Positions 1 to 6,812 of a stretch of DNA of 64,000 bases are shown in pieces. Position numbers and translations under genes: made by a program. The notes beneath the pieces are model-generated. The model did no database searches, was not told where the DNA came from, and was given only the letters and a program-made list of their open reading frames with translations. The DNA is taken from positions 4,097,913-4,161,912 of the forward strand of contig NZ_CP130318.1 in the NCBI RefSeq assembly GCF_032268605.1, in the 5' to 3' direction. The DNA is from Paenibacillus aurantius (GTDB lineage Bacteria; Bacillota; Bacilli; Paenibacillales; NBRC-103111). Within the stretch, counting starts at the first letter, position 1. Every line of letters begins with the position of its first letter.

Positions 1-194
1 TTTCGCCACCGATTACCAGTATCCTCAACATCAACTATAATATGATTCGCTCCAACTTCGATAAGTGCTAATGAAATGAAATCCTGTTTTAGTCCTTTCC
101 AGTTCGAAGGATCATCAATATAGTGTTCTAGAAAAATTAGTTGTTCTTGGCTAAAGTAAGCACTCTTCTTTTTCAAAGAAAATTTTAGTCTCAC
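1..194 (-). CDS. Partial hypothetical protein (N-terminal part only)
   Basis: A minus-strand frame opens at a GTG at 194-192 and stays open to the window edge, so only the first ~64 residues are visible. The peptide starts VRLKFSLKKKSAYFS and continues through a mixed charged/hydrophobic stretch (EHYIDDPSNWKGLK, VGANHIIVDVED). A GAGGTGAAGG ribosome site precedes the GTG and overlaps the stop region of the upstream TPR-like gene, so the two are probably co-transcribed and translationally coupled. I do not recognise the family. Confidence 0.5.
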   Translation of the reverse strand, partial: MRLKFSLKKKSAYFSQEQLIFLEHYIDDPSNWKGLKQDFISLALIEVGANHIIVDVEDTGNRWR

Positions 195-200
195 TCACCT

Positions 201-593
201 TCACCTCTTATCACGCAGTTCAATTACCTTTTTCAATCTCTCTTTATAGCGCTCTAGTTTTGGACGCTTGTCTGAGCGCAAATCACTAATCTTCTCGAAA
301 ACCTTAATAGCTTTTCTAAGCACCCTTATTTCATCATTGATCCTTTTTTGCTTTCTATAGATATCACACAAACTGTCATAAGGGTGACTTCCGTCAAAAC
401 CCTTTTCTACATTTTTTTCATACAACTCAATAGCAAGTTCAATTTTGCCTTCCTTTTCATACTCAGATCCCTTAAGATTTCTCTCAACCTTCATTTTTTC
501 TGAGTCCCTAGTCCGTGCCGGTTCAACAACTACTTCTTTTATTTTCTCGACTTGTTTAGGCGAACTCAAAAGCCGCTTCAAAAAAGTGATCAT
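201..593 (-). CDS. TPR-like helical repeat protein
   Basis: 130-residue soluble protein with no signal peptide. The basic N-terminus (about 1-40) is followed by a tetratricopeptide-like helical pair around residues 42-80 (GSEYEKEGKIELAIELYEKNVEKGF, then a HPYDSLCDIYRKQK helix), with regularly spaced A/Y/L residues. The C-terminus is lysine-rich and probably coiled. A GGAGAT ribosome site precedes ATG at 593. Its stop lies just upstream of the partial gene that runs off the window, so they look like an operon. Function unknown; TPR folds usually mediate protein contacts. Confidence 0.6.
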   Translation of the reverse strand: MITFLKRLLSSPKQVEKIKEVVVEPARTRDSEKMKVERNLKGSEYEKEGKIELAIELYEKNVEKGFDGSHPYDSLCDIYRKQKRINDEIRVLRKAIKVFEKISDLRSDKRPKLERYKERLKKVIELRDKR

Positions 594-689
594 TGTTATC
601 TCCTCAATGAATCTACCGACTTTACAAAACTTGGAACAAGACTATAGTACCACATCAAAAAATAACCAACAATAATAAGGTTGCTTTGC

Positions 690-1025
690 TCAGATTAATT
701 GTATTTCAAGGATATCCTGCAATTTAATCCAAACGAAATCACTATTATGTATGAGTTTGATTTGCTTATTTAATGTGTCTATTTTATCAATGCAGCCGAT
801 ATGTATATGATCCTCATAATCATCGAAAACCGAAACCTTTACTTCATTGTCTGTGAAAATTGCTTCGGATATCACTCTTACTAGTTCCATAATTCTCTGC
901 TCGTCCAGGATAGGTTTCTCTTTGATGTTCAAGTCTCGCCTATATGTAATAATGCGATCTCGATGTTCCGGCAGCATCATGCGTGACGCTTCCCAAATCC
1001 CATTCCCTACGAGTTTCTTTCCCAT
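690..1025 (-). CDS. YolD-like family protein, LexA-controlled
   Basis: About 111 residues matching the YolD-like layout: GNGIWEASRMMLPEHRDRI near the N-terminus, KPILDEQRIMELVRVISEAI in the middle, and a β-rich C-terminus with HIHIGCIDKID. In Bacillales these small proteins are commonly linked to SOS-type Y-family polymerases (UvrX/ImuB-like); no polymerase gene is next to this copy. I chose ATG at 1025 rather than the GTG five codons upstream because a GGTGGTG ribosome site precedes it. A LexA-type operator sits 22 bp upstream over the presumed promoter. Confidence 0.8.
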   Translation of the reverse strand: MGKKLVGNGIWEASRMMLPEHRDRIITYRRDLNIKEKPILDEQRIMELVRVISEAIFTDNEVKVSVFDDYEDHIHIGCIDKIDTLNKQIKLIHNSDFVWIKLQDILEIQLI

Positions 1026-1046
1026 ATTTAATCGCACCACCTATAA

Positions 1047-1058
1047 GAACATTTGTTC
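1047..1058 (-). promoter_or_regulatory. LexA/DinR operator
   Basis: GAACATTTGTTC is a perfect GAAC-N4-GTTC palindrome, the Gram-positive LexA box. On the minus strand it lies directly after a TATAAT-like -10 (around 1061-1066) and before the YolD-like gene, so LexA binding should block transcription until SOS induction. Confidence 0.75.
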
Positions 1059-1091
1059 TTATTATATTCTGGATGGCTTAAGTTATGCAAG

Positions 1092-1121
1092 AAACAAAAA
1101 GACCCATCCTAAGGACAAGTC
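1092..1121 (-). terminator. Rho-independent terminator
   Basis: On the minus strand GACTTGTCC pairs with GGATGGGTC (9 bp with wobbles) and a TTTTTGTTT tract follows. It lies 10 bp beyond the stop of the 61-residue ORF at 1132. A near-identical terminator is at 1383-1408, which suggests an old local duplication. Confidence 0.7.
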
Positions 1122-1131
1122 AACTTAATTT

Positions 1132-1317
1132 CTATGCGGCTTTATTCTTATCATCTGGGATAATCACTGGCTTTATTTGTTTCATCTTAATTTGATTATC
1201 ACGATACCCATTCCAATAATATATTCGGGGATAACGGAAGATGAGTATATACTCGTTCAACAAACTTACTCCAACAAATCCAATAAGTTTCCAATCAACC
1301 TGAGTTAATATCTTCAA
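1132..1317 (-). CDS. Small hypothetical protein
   Basis: 61 residues from a TTG at 1317 that sits 7 nt after a GGAGGGG ribosome site. One hydrophobic stretch (LIGFVGVSLLNEYILIF, about residues 11-27) precedes an aromatic, basic tail (RIYYWNGYRDNQ). It may be a membrane-associated peptide or a fragment of a larger protein. The good ribosome site and a terminator right after the stop favour a real gene. No family recognised. Confidence 0.4.
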   Translation of the reverse strand: MKILTQVDWKLIGFVGVSLLNEYILIFRYPRIYYWNGYRDNQIKMKQIKPVIIPDDKNKAA

Positions 1318-1382
1318 TTTTCATCCCCTCCATATTATATTTTATTCAAGGATAAGTTCGTCCAATTCAATATGCAGCAAAC

Positions 1383-1408
1383 AAAAAGACCCATCGTTAA
1401 GATGAGTC
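1383..1408 (-). terminator. Rho-independent terminator
   Basis: On the minus strand GACTCATC/GATGGGTC forms a stem with a TTAAC loop, followed by TTTTTG. It lies within the open end of the acetyltransferase remnant, whose original stop is lost. Confidence 0.6.
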
Positions 1409-1409
1409 C

Positions 1410-1610
1410 CTTTATTTGTAGCATATTTTTTAATGTCAATGTATCCTATTAGTAACACATGCGAGTTACCGTTCTTCGCCGCAAGACGCAAACCTTCGCG
1501 GATATGCGCTCCCCCAACACCTTGTTTCTGATGGCTGGGTTTAACTGCAAACGCATAACACACGATGTAACCTGCAGGTCCATCGATCCACGTTCCACCA
1601 AAGCTTGAGA
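1410..1610 (-). pseudogene. GNAT acetyltransferase remnant
   Basis: The frame encodes CYAFAVKPSHQKQGVGGAHI followed by REGLRLAAKNGNSHVLLIGY. This is the acetyl-CoA pyrophosphate-binding loop (Q/R-x-x-G-x-G-like) and following helix/strand of a GNAT N-acetyltransferase. The upstream half does not continue as a GNAT fold, and the downstream frame runs through a terminator hairpin, so both ends are broken. No complete start can be proposed. The fragment shows the loss of a cassette-type gene near the left edge of the array. Confidence 0.6.
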
Positions 1611-1701
1611 TGCTCGTGGCGGACCGAGAGGACTTGCCCCCCGACGAGTGAATGCTCTGTTATCGGAAGTATCATTCTTCCCCGTATCCACCTTTAAGTT
1701 C

Positions 1702-2724
1702 TTACTCTAACTTCAAGTCATTATCAATTAGTCCTCTTTCCTTCAGGCTTTTAACGATTTCATTTATATCAATACTTCCATTAACATTTTTTTGAAAAAG
1801 GTTCAAGTCCACCTTCCCATTGTGATCTAAATAACCCTTTGCAACTAGCGCATCAGAAATGTAATTACGTGCAGCAACATACACGTCATATGCATCATAA
1901 GCTTCATTCCCAGTAACATAAGTCCTACCTTGATGGACAATCTGATTTCGCAAGTTATAAAGTATTTCATACCAATTTTTTATAGGCCCTAGAGTGTTAA
2001 ATCTCAAATCTACTCCTAGTTGCTTAGCAAGATGCTGTTCAATAACATTACGGAAAGCGTATGAACTTACCTTTTCAATTTCTTCAGTACTTACACCTTG
2101 CTTTGTCAGTATTAACCTATGGGTATTTCGTATAAAAATTTCAAAAGAAGTTTGAAGATCAATAATAGCATCAAGATGTTGTTCTCTATAAAGATGCGAC
2201 TTTGCAGAATCAAAGAACTTGTCCACTAAGAATTGCTCCGGGTAAAGTTCCCAAGTATGAAGAGTATTCCCTAACCTCTTCATACCTTCTGTGCTCAATA
2301 GTATCTCTTTTCTTAATACTTCCTGTGGTTTTGTTAAGTACAGACAACTTTCTCCGTTCAAATCTATAATTAAATATTGGGGTAAATCCGCTATGGTAAT
2401 ATTGTATAGATAATCTAGACCAAAACAGGTTCTAAGTGCGTCAATAAATTTATTAATATATTCTATACATTTAAGAACTAAAACTCTGTAGCTATCCTCT
2501 TTAGTTACCTCGTCTTTAAAGAAATCATCTTTTGGAACAAAAACAATAGACATACAAGTGCTCTCTTCAATAACAGGAGTATCGTCACCACTATATTTAA
2601 TCTCTTTTCCGTAGGTATGAAATGTTGTAATAAATTCTCCGAAAAAGTACCCACTAACAAATTTAATATCATCCTCAATTGGAAGTTTAAAGGGTAAAAG
2701 AATATCTAAAGAATATTGTTTCAC
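1702..2724 (-). CDS. HEPN-like protein with an Rx4H motif
   Basis: 340-residue soluble protein. The N-terminal ~160 residues are β-rich and unrecognised. The C-terminal half is helical, with helices around 175-205 (EQHLDAIIDLQTSFEIFIRN) and 250-290, carrying R259-N-Q-I-V-H264. This Rx4H signature is the catalytic motif of HEPN RNases, here in the order seen in ApeA/Swt1-like HEPN proteins. A GAGAGA ribosome site precedes ATG at 2724. HEPN proteins often act in abortive defence or toxin systems; no antitoxin partner is adjacent, so a non-toxic role is also possible. Confidence 0.5.
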   Translation of the reverse strand: MKQYSLDILLPFKLPIEDDIKFVSGYFFGEFITTFHTYGKEIKYSGDDTPVIEESTCMSIVFVPKDDFFKDEVTKEDSYRVLVLKCIEYINKFIDALRTCFGLDYLYNITIADLPQYLIIDLNGESCLYLTKPQEVLRKEILLSTEGMKRLGNTLHTWELYPEQFLVDKFFDSAKSHLYREQHLDAIIDLQTSFEIFIRNTHRLILTKQGVSTEEIEKVSSYAFRNVIEQHLAKQLGVDLRFNTLGPIKNWYEILYNLRNQIVHQGRTYVTGNEAYDAYDVYVAARNYISDALVAKGYLDHNGKVDLNLFQKNVNGSIDINEIVKSLKERGLIDNDLKLE

Positions 2725-2818
2725 AAGGCTCTCTCCTTGAGTAATGATATTTCCGATAACGCCTTTTTAGCGAACACTTCGTAAGTTCGCCGTGGCTAAG
2801 TATTCGTGAAAGTGCTTA

Positions 2819-2858
2819 AACTATCCTGCCCGTTAGCGTAAAGAAGCTGCCGATCTTT
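2819..2858. repeat. Intercassette site, left half (core A and first stem arm)
   Basis: Core A reads ctatcctgccCGTTAGCgtaa and is followed by stem arm AAGAAGCTGCCGATC. The IS3 element at 2859-4132 splits the site. Removing the IS restores the second arm CGGCAGCTTCTT at 4139-4152, giving a near-perfect stem-loop. This is the leftmost recognised site of the array. Confidence 0.85.
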
Positions 2859-2926
2859 TGATATTATCCCCTTTAAGTAGACAGTGTGGAAAAAGCACAC
2901 TATGGTTTACTTGGAGGGGATTTTTC

Positions 2927-3262
2927 TTGGGCGAAATTCGGAAGACGTATGACATAGAATTCAAACGGCGAGCAGTGGAAATGTTCGTTGTAGAGGGTAT
3001 GGGCCACAAAACCGTAGCAAAGGCTTTGGGCATCAACGACAAAATGGTTCGAAGATGGGTAGCGCATTATGAACGAGAAGGACTCGAGGGGCTTAAGGAA
3101 AAAAGAGGCACATCAAGTACAGGGAGACCTAAGAAACCGGCAACGGTGGAAGAAGAACTATTGCAGCTCCGAGCGGAGAATGCGTTGCTAAAAAAGCTTA
3201 TCGAACTGCAAAGGGGGGAAGAGAAGAACAACGTCAAACGTACCAAGCCATTGAAGAACTAG
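2927..3262 (+). CDS. IS3-family OrfA (HTH protein)
   Basis: 111 residues from a TTG at 2927 placed 7 nt after GGAGGGG. The N-terminus is a helix-turn-helix (YDIEFKRRAVEMFV, HKTVAKALGINDKMVRRWV) that binds the IS ends. The C-terminus has a leucine-zipper-like LLQLRAENALLKKLIELQRG helix. A canonical slippery A-AAA-AAG at 3190-3196 within the CTA-AAA-AAG codons would allow -1 frameshifting into orfB, as in other IS150-type elements. Confidence 0.9.
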   Translation: MGEIRKTYDIEFKRRAVEMFVVEGMGHKTVAKALGINDKMVRRWVAHYEREGLEGLKEKRGTSSTGRPKKPATVEEELLQLRAENALLKKLIELQRGEEKNNVKRTKPLKN

Positions 3263-4092
3263 CTCCGTCCTATCCGATCACGCTGCTTTGCCGACTGGCA
3301 GGCGTAGCCCGAAGCAGTTACTACAAGTGGGCAGCGCGCAAGCAACACCCTACAGCCAAACAGATCCAGGACGACGAGCTGAAGGCGAAGATCATGGAAT
3401 GCCACATGCATGTAAAGGGGATCTACGGGTATCCCCGTGTTCGCACATGGCTGAAGAAGACCTATAATCTCCAAGTCAATCACAAGCGAGTTTACCGGCT
3501 CATGAGGGAACTCGGCATCCGATCACGGATTAGGCGCAAGAAGCCCTACTTCGGCTCCCGGGAAGCCACCGTTGTGTCTAAGAACGTGCTTAACCGGAAG
3601 TTCAGCGCAACAGCCCCGAACCAAAAGTGGGCAACCGATGTTACCTATCTGCCGATCGGTTCCCGATTCCTATACCTATCGGTTATTGTTGATCTCTATA
3701 ACAACGAAGTGGTGTCCTACCAAATCGGCCGCCACAACAACTTAAAGCTTGTACTGGATACCGTCGAAGCAGCTGTACACAAGCGCAATGTGAAGAAGCT
3801 TTTGCTTCACAGCGACCAAGGGTTTCAATACACCCACAAGCATTACCATACGCTGTTGAAGCGCAAGAAGATAAAGCCAAGTATGTCGCGCAAGGGCAAC
3901 TGTTGGGACAATGCCTGCATTGAAAGCTTCTTCGGGCACCTCAAGTCGGAGTGTGTTCGCCTACAATCCTTTGCATCTGAAGATGAACTAACAGAGGCCA
4001 TTAGAAGCTATATTCACTTTTACAATAACGAACGTTTTCAACAGAAACTAAACAACCTTAGTCCGGTTGAATACCGGACCAAGGTCGCTTAG
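3190..4092 (+). CDS. IS3-family OrfB transposase (rve/DDE), read by -1 frameshift
   Basis: The -1 frame is open from the slippery heptamer at 3190 and encodes an N-terminal HTH_21-like part (PSYPITLLCRLAGVARSSYY), then the integrase core. The catalytic triad is visible: D in WATDVTYLPI, D in LHSDQGFQYTH, and E in CIESFFGHLKSE. The conserved C-terminus FYNNERFQQKLNNLSPVEYR is present. An internal ATG at 3394 also exists, but the frameshift product would be the full transposase. It appears intact, so the element may be active. Confidence 0.88.
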   Translation, partial: KKAYRTAKGGREEQRQTYQAIEELAPSYPITLLCRLAGVARSSYYKWAARKQHPTAKQIQDDELKAKIMECHMHVKGIYGYPRVRTWLKKTYNLQVNHKRVYRLMRELGIRSRIRRKKPYFGSREATVVSKNVLNRKFSATAPNQKWATDVTYLPIGSRFLYLSVIVDLYNNEVVSYQIGRHNNLKLVLDTVEAAVHKRNVKKLLLHSDQGFQYTHKHYHTLLKRKKIKPSMSRKGNCWDNACIESFFGHLKSECVRLQSFASEDELTEAIRSYIHFYNNERFQQKLNNLSPVEYRTKVA

Positions 4093-4132
4093 TGGCTTGA
4101 TATTTACTGTCTACTTGACGGGGGTAAGTTCA

Positions 4133-4192
4133 TTTTCCCGCGGCAGCTTCTTTATGATGTGTATATCAAGCTCTTGTGCCCGTTAGTGGAGT
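4133..4192. repeat. Intercassette site, right half (second stem arm and core B)
   Basis: Stem arm CGGCAGCTTCTT at 4141-4152 is followed by core B ctcttgtgccCGTTAGtgga, with GTTAG at 4182-4186. With the left half at 2819-2858 it makes one complete site. Confidence 0.8.
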
Positions 4193-4195
4193 ACA

Positions 4196-4228
4196 TTGCA
4201 GGCAATAAAATTTTTTTTATTAATTGCC
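4196..4228 (-). terminator. Terminator of the stalk-domain protein gene
   Basis: GGCAAT at 4201 pairs with ATTGCC at 4223. On the minus strand the hairpin begins at the gene's own last codons. A run of A residues fills the loop, so this is a weak, unusual terminator. Confidence 0.4.
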
Positions 4229-5152
4229 TACTTTAACTGTTATGGATTTATAATTAGTAAAGTCACCTTTTCCAACTAATACAGCGAATTGTAACTGAGC
4301 CGTTTTAGTGGCAGCCAATGTAGTTTTAGCTTCCCCAATACTTTTTCCAGATGCATCTAAGAATGTAATCGTAATAGGTGCTTCATCCGATACTTCGTTT
4401 GATTTAACCGAATAAAGACCACCCCTTACAATACTGTAGTCGCCTGTTTTCACTATATCTTGTACGGCAAAATTAACCTTGTTTTCAGCATCTATGTAAT
4501 TTGGTCCTAACCCACCAAATACTTGAGTAGGAGTTGGCTGTTTGCTTTCCAATGTAACGACGGCATATTCTGAAACATCCGTTTGGCTTGATGTTTGTAA
4601 GGCTAAGATTTGTTCCTCTCCAAGTGAAGCATTTTTTACTTCGTAAGGCACTCTTTCCATGAGTTCACCTTCATTATCCCAAAAAAGAAGGTTACCTTTC
4701 ACGTCCGTTTTAGTCACATCAATTTCTGGGTTAGAATATTTAGTCATGGACTGATAACCATCTATATATTTATGATTCCATGCAAAATAACCAATATAAA
4801 GTTTGCCATTAATGACTGAATGATTGCCTTCCTTTGTTACTGCTAAATGTCCAGCACTTATTTCACGATTATTGATGTCTATAACATTAAATCCATTATC
4901 TACCGTAATGGTTTGGGACACTTCATCATAAGCCACCTTGGAACCCATATTTTCTGCGATATAACGAATAGGAACATATGCGTGTCCGTCGTAATTGAGG
5001 GTTTGGTATCCCGAATCACTAGGATTTTTCGTTTCACCGTTAATAACAAATTTTGCAGGAAATAAGTATGCTTGTATGGTATCAGAAGCATAAGCAGCAG
5101 TCGTAGCGGTTAATACAATACCGCATACTAATCCGAGAAAAAACTTTTTCAT
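4220..5152 (-). CDS. Copper amine oxidase N-terminal (stalk) domain protein, secreted
   Basis: 310 residues with an N-terminal signal peptide (KKFFLGLVCGIVLTATTAAYA, cleavage near residue 22). Next is the copper-amine-oxidase-like stalk domain: FVINGETKNPSDSGYQTLNYDGHAYVPIRYIAENMG, then a VAYDEVSQTITV strand pair. The rest (about 90-310) is β-rich and ends in an Ig-like stretch. Such stalk proteins are extracytoplasmic and common in Paenibacillus; there is no enzymatic oxidase domain. It lies between cores at 4182 and 5189, so it is one cassette. ATG at 5152 follows GGAGGG. Confidence 0.8.
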   Translation of the reverse strand: MKKFFLGLVCGIVLTATTAAYASDTIQAYLFPAKFVINGETKNPSDSGYQTLNYDGHAYVPIRYIAENMGSKVAYDEVSQTITVDNGFNVIDINNREISAGHLAVTKEGNHSVINGKLYIGYFAWNHKYIDGYQSMTKYSNPEIDVTKTDVKGNLLFWDNEGELMERVPYEVKNASLGEEQILALQTSSQTDVSEYAVVTLESKQPTPTQVFGGLGPNYIDAENKVNFAVQDIVKTGDYSIVRGGLYSVKSNEVSDEAPITITFLDASGKSIGEAKTTLAATKTAQLQFAVLVGKGDFTNYKSITVKVGN

Positions 5153-5175
5153 ATCTCAATTCCCTCCTATGTTTT

Positions 5176-5200
5176 TAAACTCTCGCCCGTTAGTTCAACG
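5176..5200. repeat. Intercassette core (single)
   Basis: actctcgccCGTTAGttcaacgaag. The TGA stop of the next gene (5195-5197, minus strand) is inside the core. No stem-loop is evident here, so this junction has one core rather than two. Confidence 0.75.
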
Positions 5201-5581
5201 AAGAAGCTTCACCAACTGAATTGTGCCGCTTTGCCATAATTCTGTGTATTCCTTTTCGATTGTAAATCCATGCTTTTTATAAAAGCTGACGGTTTGCTCA
5301 TAGACCGGCTTTGCTTGAGGGGGTACCGTCATAGCAACAACTTTCTTAAATCCAAGTTGCTTTCCGTATTGAAACAAACTCTGCAGTAAAAGGGAGCCAT
5401 ATCCCTTACGATGGTGCATTGGTTGAGTACCCATCAATGAAATAATCATTGATCCTTCTGAGCTTGTATAAACGATAAAGGATGTCACTTGTCCATCAAT
5501 CTCTGCACACATTAAATCCTGAAATAATAAATCTCTTCGTGTTTCTTCTAACACTTCCTCAGTAAACCAAACACCGGTCAA
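5195..5581 (-). CDS. GNAT family N-acetyltransferase
   Basis: 128 residues. The GNAT core is clear: β-strands MCAEIDGQVTSFIVYTSS and SMIISLMGTQPMHH, the acetyl-CoA loop RKGYGSLLLQSL (about 60-71), then a final NKHGF-type turn (FYKKHGFTIEKEYTELW). It would transfer an acetyl group from acetyl-CoA to an unknown amine. The only start in frame is a TTG at 5581 with no good ribosome site, and the usual first GNAT helix is short. The N-terminus may therefore be truncated. Its stop codon is within the intercassette core. Confidence 0.75.
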   Translation of the reverse strand: MTGVWFTEEVLEETRRDLLFQDLMCAEIDGQVTSFIVYTSSEGSMIISLMGTQPMHHRKGYGSLLLQSLFQYGKQLGFKKVVAMTVPPQAKPVYEQTVSFYKKHGFTIEKEYTELWQSGTIQLVKLLR

Positions 5582-5828
5582 GGTCTGTATAATTTGATCG
5601 ATCTGAGATAGTATAGGACTTTCTTTTTTGCTGGTCTCTCATAAGTATTTATTGACAAGTCCATGATTGCCCCCTAAAAAGTCCATATTGATGATTTATA
5701 TCTCGTGCCTGCTGTTATTTCGGGTGAAGGGAAGTATTTCTTCTTCTTTTTAGCCGAACTATTTTTTAAGTCTCCTTTAGCCTAGTGACCGTGTGATGTT
5801 ATGTAGAGCTAGCCGTGTCTGTTGTCAA
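5582..5828. other. Intergenic stretch with a degenerate site
   Basis: Contains TATCTCGTGCCtgctgttat near 5700 and ATTATCCTatgttaa at 5826, which resemble worn-out cores. No gene is evident. It probably represents decayed intercassette sequence and perhaps the lost N-terminal coding part of the GNAT gene. Confidence 0.35.
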
Positions 5829-6599
5829 TTATCCTATGTTAAAATCTGGTTTATGACTTTTAATTATAAGGTCCGGGGGGAGTGTTCTGGCTTTTTCTGC
5901 AGAATACCATTGGTTAGGTTCACCCGTGTCATTTTCAGGGATTCTAGTTTCCTCTACTACTTGGTCAATAATAAATCCAGCTTTGATAAGACCATTAATG
6001 TATGTACTGAGTTTTCGATAGTGCATCACAATCGAAACAGTTCTCCATGATTCATGTTTTTCATATCCTTCTTCAACATACGATCGCTTGAACACCAACT
6101 TGCCATCTCTATACTCCAATAAACTGTGAACTGGATGCTCCCAGCTAAATACAAAGACACCACCGGGCTTTAATGCATCAAAGATATTACTTAGTGTTTT
6201 ACTAAGATTGACTGTCCACCCTAAAGCATAGATAGATATGGCAATATCAAAATAATTTCGGGGGACCCCTTTGAGCTCCTCCATTGGGGACTCAATCAAA
6301 GTAATAGGTATATTGAATTGGGAATTGACTTTTTTTGCGGATTCGAGTTGGGCTGTAGACAAATCAACCCCAAATAACTCGCCAGCTCCAGCTCTTGCCA
6401 TGTACTCAAGGGTGTGGCCACTCCCACAACCAACTTCTAAAATAACTTTCCCCTTTAGGTCTCCCAAAAAGTTCAGTTCTTCTTCACTTGGGGCGTACAT
6501 TCCGTATTCCAAATTTGTAAATGAACCTTCAAAGAATTGAGGAGCTACTATATTCCATGCATCCTTATTGATTTTTATTCTTTCTTCCTCTTTAAACAT
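5829..6599 (-). CDS. Class I SAM-dependent methyltransferase
   Basis: 256 residues. Motif I, KVILEVGCGSGHTLEYM, lies near residues 49-65 and binds S-adenosylmethionine. The acidic motif II residue is in LFGVDLSTAQ, and FDIAISIYALGW and ALKPGGVFVFSWEHP follow as motifs post-II and III of Methyltransf_11-type enzymes. The substrate is unknown, probably a small molecule. GGAGGGAATTAG precedes ATG at 6599. It is a stand-alone cassette with no obvious pathway partner. Confidence 0.85.
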   Translation of the reverse strand: MFKEEERIKINKDAWNIVAPQFFEGSFTNLEYGMYAPSEEELNFLGDLKGKVILEVGCGSGHTLEYMARAGAGELFGVDLSTAQLESAKKVNSQFNIPITLIESPMEELKGVPRNYFDIAISIYALGWTVNLSKTLSNIFDALKPGGVFVFSWEHPVHSLLEYRDGKLVFKRSYVEEGYEKHESWRTVSIVMHYRKLSTYINGLIKAGFIIDQVVEETRIPENDTGEPNQWYSAEKARTLPPDLIIKSHKPDFNIG

Positions 6600-6624
6600 C
6601 TAATTCCCTCCGGATCGTTGCCAA

Positions 6625-6735
6625 CTTTTACTAATACTTTATATTCGTTTAACTCCCAAAAATATCCTGCAACTAGTGAGCTAAAGGCATTAACGAACCA
6701 AAATATGTGATGTATTCCGTCGCAGTAACCCGTTA
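6625..6735. repeat. Diverged direct repeat, copy 1 (partner at 10135-10240)
   Basis: Both copies share tattcgtttaactccca, tcctgcaactagtga, aacgaaccaaaatatgtgatg and attccgtcgc. The repeat includes a degenerate core (ATCCTGCAACTAGTGAgctaa). It occurs upstream of two unrelated cassettes, so it is duplicated intercassette material. Confidence 0.7.
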
Positions 6736-6812
6736 GCGTAAAGAAGCTACCGATCATTTCCCACGGCAGCTTCTTGATGTCTTTATTAAGCTATCGTACC
6801 CGTTAGCTTAGT
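6722..6812. repeat. Intercassette site (complete)
   Basis: Core A aacCCGTTAGCgtaa at 6728-6740, stem AAGAAGCTaCCGATC / CGGCAGCTTCTT (6741-6774), core B ctatcgtacCCGTTAGCtta at 6791-6810. The amidase stop codon is formed by the TTA right after core B. Confidence 0.88.

Larger units (their letters stand above)
2859..4132 (+). mobile_element. IS3-family (IS150-like) insertion sequence, copy 1
   Basis: 1,274 bp from TGATATTATCCCC to GGGGGTAAGTTCA. The ends form ~27-bp imperfect inverted repeats (shared core AAGTAGACAGT) with TG...CA termini. It is flanked by TTT on both sides, a 3-bp target duplication. It carries orfA and a frameshifted orfB transposase. A second copy of the same length lies at 35445-36718, with only a few substitutions. 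Insertion is in the loop of an intercassette stem-loop. Confidence 0.9.
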
